Shown here: positions 58,324-59,253 of the stretch, piece after piece
How the letters are laid out: each line of letters begins with the position of its first letter
Numbering within the stretch: position 1 is the stretch's first letter
Assembly: GCA_031292675.1 (NCBI GenBank)
Contig: JARLGQ010000131.1
Coordinates: forward strand, 1-59,253
Origin: Acidimicrobiales bacterium
GTDB lineage: Bacteria; Actinomycetota; Acidimicrobiia; Acidimicrobiales; UBA8190
Direction of reading: 5' to 3'
Length of the DNA: 59,253 nucleotides
Position numbers and translations under genes: made by a program
Notes under the pieces: model-generated
Database searches by the model: none
Told to the model about the DNA's origin: nothing
The model's input: only the letters and a program-made list of their open reading frames with translations

Positions 58324-58989
58324 CTACCCCAGGGGGGCACCCACCGCCGCCATCAGCTTCTTGTAGGACTGCTCGCCCATCGTGGTCCACATCTCCACGG
58401 CCGGGGGCGGCATGTGGGCGAGCATCTGGTCGCGCTGGGCCTGGGTCATGCGCTGGCGGATGAGGCCGAGGACCAGCCAGATCTTGTCGCCGCCGAAATT
58501 GCCCATGGCGTGACCCGGAAGCGCCTCCCACTCTTCGATCGACATGTGCTGGGCACACAAGGGCAGCACGAGGCTCTCCTCCTCGCCCAGGTGCTGGTCG
58601 AGCCGTCCCGCCAGCTCCCCCAACGCGGAGGCCGAGCCCGCCTGGGCCGTGGCGTCCCCACCGGCCCAGGCCGACAACGAGTCCGCCGATCGTTGCAAGA
58701 GACCGACGACATCGGCGTGTTGCGAGGCCATGAGGTCCAACAGCTCGAGCTGGTCCGGGCACCGCTCGCGCAACACCGGGAACACGAGCTGCTCCTCTCC
58801 GTCGTGGTGCACGTGGAGGAAGTCGAGGATGTTGTCGTACAGGTTCGTGATGAGCTCGACGCGCTCGGTGTCCGAAGCAGACACGCCGTGGACGAGTTGC
58901 GGGGCACTTCCGAGAGAGTCCCGCAGCGCCTGGTGCACGGGGAACATGTCCGTGACGTCGGGACGGGGGGAATCGGGTGCGGTGGCCAT
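58324..58989 (-). CDS. Hemerythrin-like domain protein
   Basis: 221 residues. A four-helix hemerythrin bundle carries the di-iron pattern: His in FPVHQALRDSL, HVHHDGEEQLVFP, HADVV and LDQHLGEEESLVLPLC. This is the H...HxxxE...H...HxxxE set for an oxo-bridged iron pair. A C-terminal part of about 70 residues (GHAMGNFGGDKIWLVLGLIRQRMTQAQRDQMLAHMPPPAVEMWTT) is typical of the actinobacterial family. It probably senses or buffers O2, NO or iron. ATG 58989 has GGAG upstream. It converges with the hydrolase gene. Confidence 0.9.
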   Translation of the reverse strand: MATAPDSPRPDVTDMFPVHQALRDSLGSAPQLVHGVSASDTERVELITNLYDNILDFLHVHHDGEEQLVFPVLRERCPDQLELLDLMASQHADVVGLLQRSADSLSAWAGGDATAQAGSASALGELAGRLDQHLGEEESLVLPLCAQHMSIEEWEALPGHAMGNFGGDKIWLVLGLIRQRMTQAQRDQMLAHMPPPAVEMWTTMGEQSYKKLMAAVGAPLG

Positions 58990-59163
58990 GGCAGCTCCGT
59001 GGGTCGTGGCGGGCTCTCGGGATCCGTTCGCCGGACAACTCTAGGAAATCGGATCCGCCGGTGCCCAGCCGGCGGTCGCCGCATCAGATCCGAATGGCCC
59101 ATCTTCTGCGAGAAGGGCGCCGCCCCCCGGGGTCTCCGAGCCCGACGCGCCAAGCACCCTGGA

Positions 59164-59229
59164 GCGACCGCGAAGCCGGCCGCGAAGGCGACCGCGAAGC
59201 CGGCCACGAAGGCGGCCACGGAGGCGGCC
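59164..59229. repeat. 24-bp Ala/Lys/Pro-type tandem repeat near the window end
   Basis: Two 24-bp units (59164-59187 and 59188-59211) differ at one base, followed by a third, diverged part unit. On the plus strand one frame reads AKPAAKATAKPATKAATEAAV, then stops at 59245-59247. This is the style of Ala/Lys/Pro-rich tails of histone-like proteins, but no start or folded domain is visible in the window, so I do not call a gene. Confidence 0.6.
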
Positions 59230-59253
59230 GTGAACGAGGCTCCGTGATCGTCC

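Overview
The window is GC-rich DNA from a high-GC actinobacterium. Several traits point towards Acidimicrobiia-like lineages: a surface protein ending in an LALTG-type sorting signal, a remnant of the GYWMVGSDGGVFAFGDAGF repeat family, many acidic or Pro/Thr-rich secreted proteins, and a striking number of start codons lying 5-8 nt behind a -10 hexamer (leaderless messages). I see no rRNA, tRNA, CRISPR array, transposase or phage gene, so this looks like ordinary chromosome with a mixed accessory and metabolic gene content. The lineage is inferred from gene style only.

Layout. 1-12.7 kb: start of an unknown gene, a VOC protein, a giant secreted TIG/lectin/PQQ-propeller protein (about 1,970 aa), a RibD-like reductase, an MFS carrier fused to a cyclic-nucleotide-binding domain, an alpha/beta-hydrolase/adenylate-cyclase fusion and a GNAT. 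12.8-19.2 kb: VOC, an SDR plus DapB-like dehydrogenase pair, a truncated winged-helix gene, a MarR regulator with a GT-C glycosyltransferase, and a DinB-like protein. 19.3-27.8 kb: a polyprenyl-phosphate sugar transferase behind a small wall-anchored protein, an FTR1 iron permease with an iron-box-like promoter, a secreted GH31 glycosidase, an autoregulated-looking hydrolase/TetR pair and a membrane-anchored hypothetical. 28-31.3 kb: GNAT, DUF5709, a HicA-like small protein, a PNPOx-like flavoprotein and an ECF sigma factor whose 3' end overlaps a STAS-like gene.

31.3-35.6 kb: a complete osmoprotectant (glycine betaine/choline-type) ABC importer, with the ATPase divergent from two permeases, the binding protein and a truncated hemoglobin. 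35.8-40.8 kb: a complete branched-chain amino-acid-type ABC importer (livG-F-H-M and binding protein) closed by a strong hairpin terminator. 40.9-49.2 kb: secreted GH78-like glycosidase, dienelactone hydrolase, PhyH dioxygenase, a divergent zinc alcohol dehydrogenase, a diguanylate cyclase, VOC and DUF302 genes. 49.3-59.3 kb: a repeat-protein remnant, a secreted CocE/X-Pro peptidase-like hydrolase, a small SAP-like remnant, YihY, two MFS exporters, a TetR with two phased operators, an alpha/beta hydrolase and a hemerythrin-like protein.

Themes are envelope polysaccharide synthesis and degradation, solute uptake, and local regulator/target pairs whose operators can be read directly from promoter palindromes. 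The most suggestive arrangement is a predicted cyclic-nucleotide synthase next to a predicted cyclic-nucleotide-sensing transporter (8.2-11.4 kb). Function calls rest on motifs read by eye; no database search was run.
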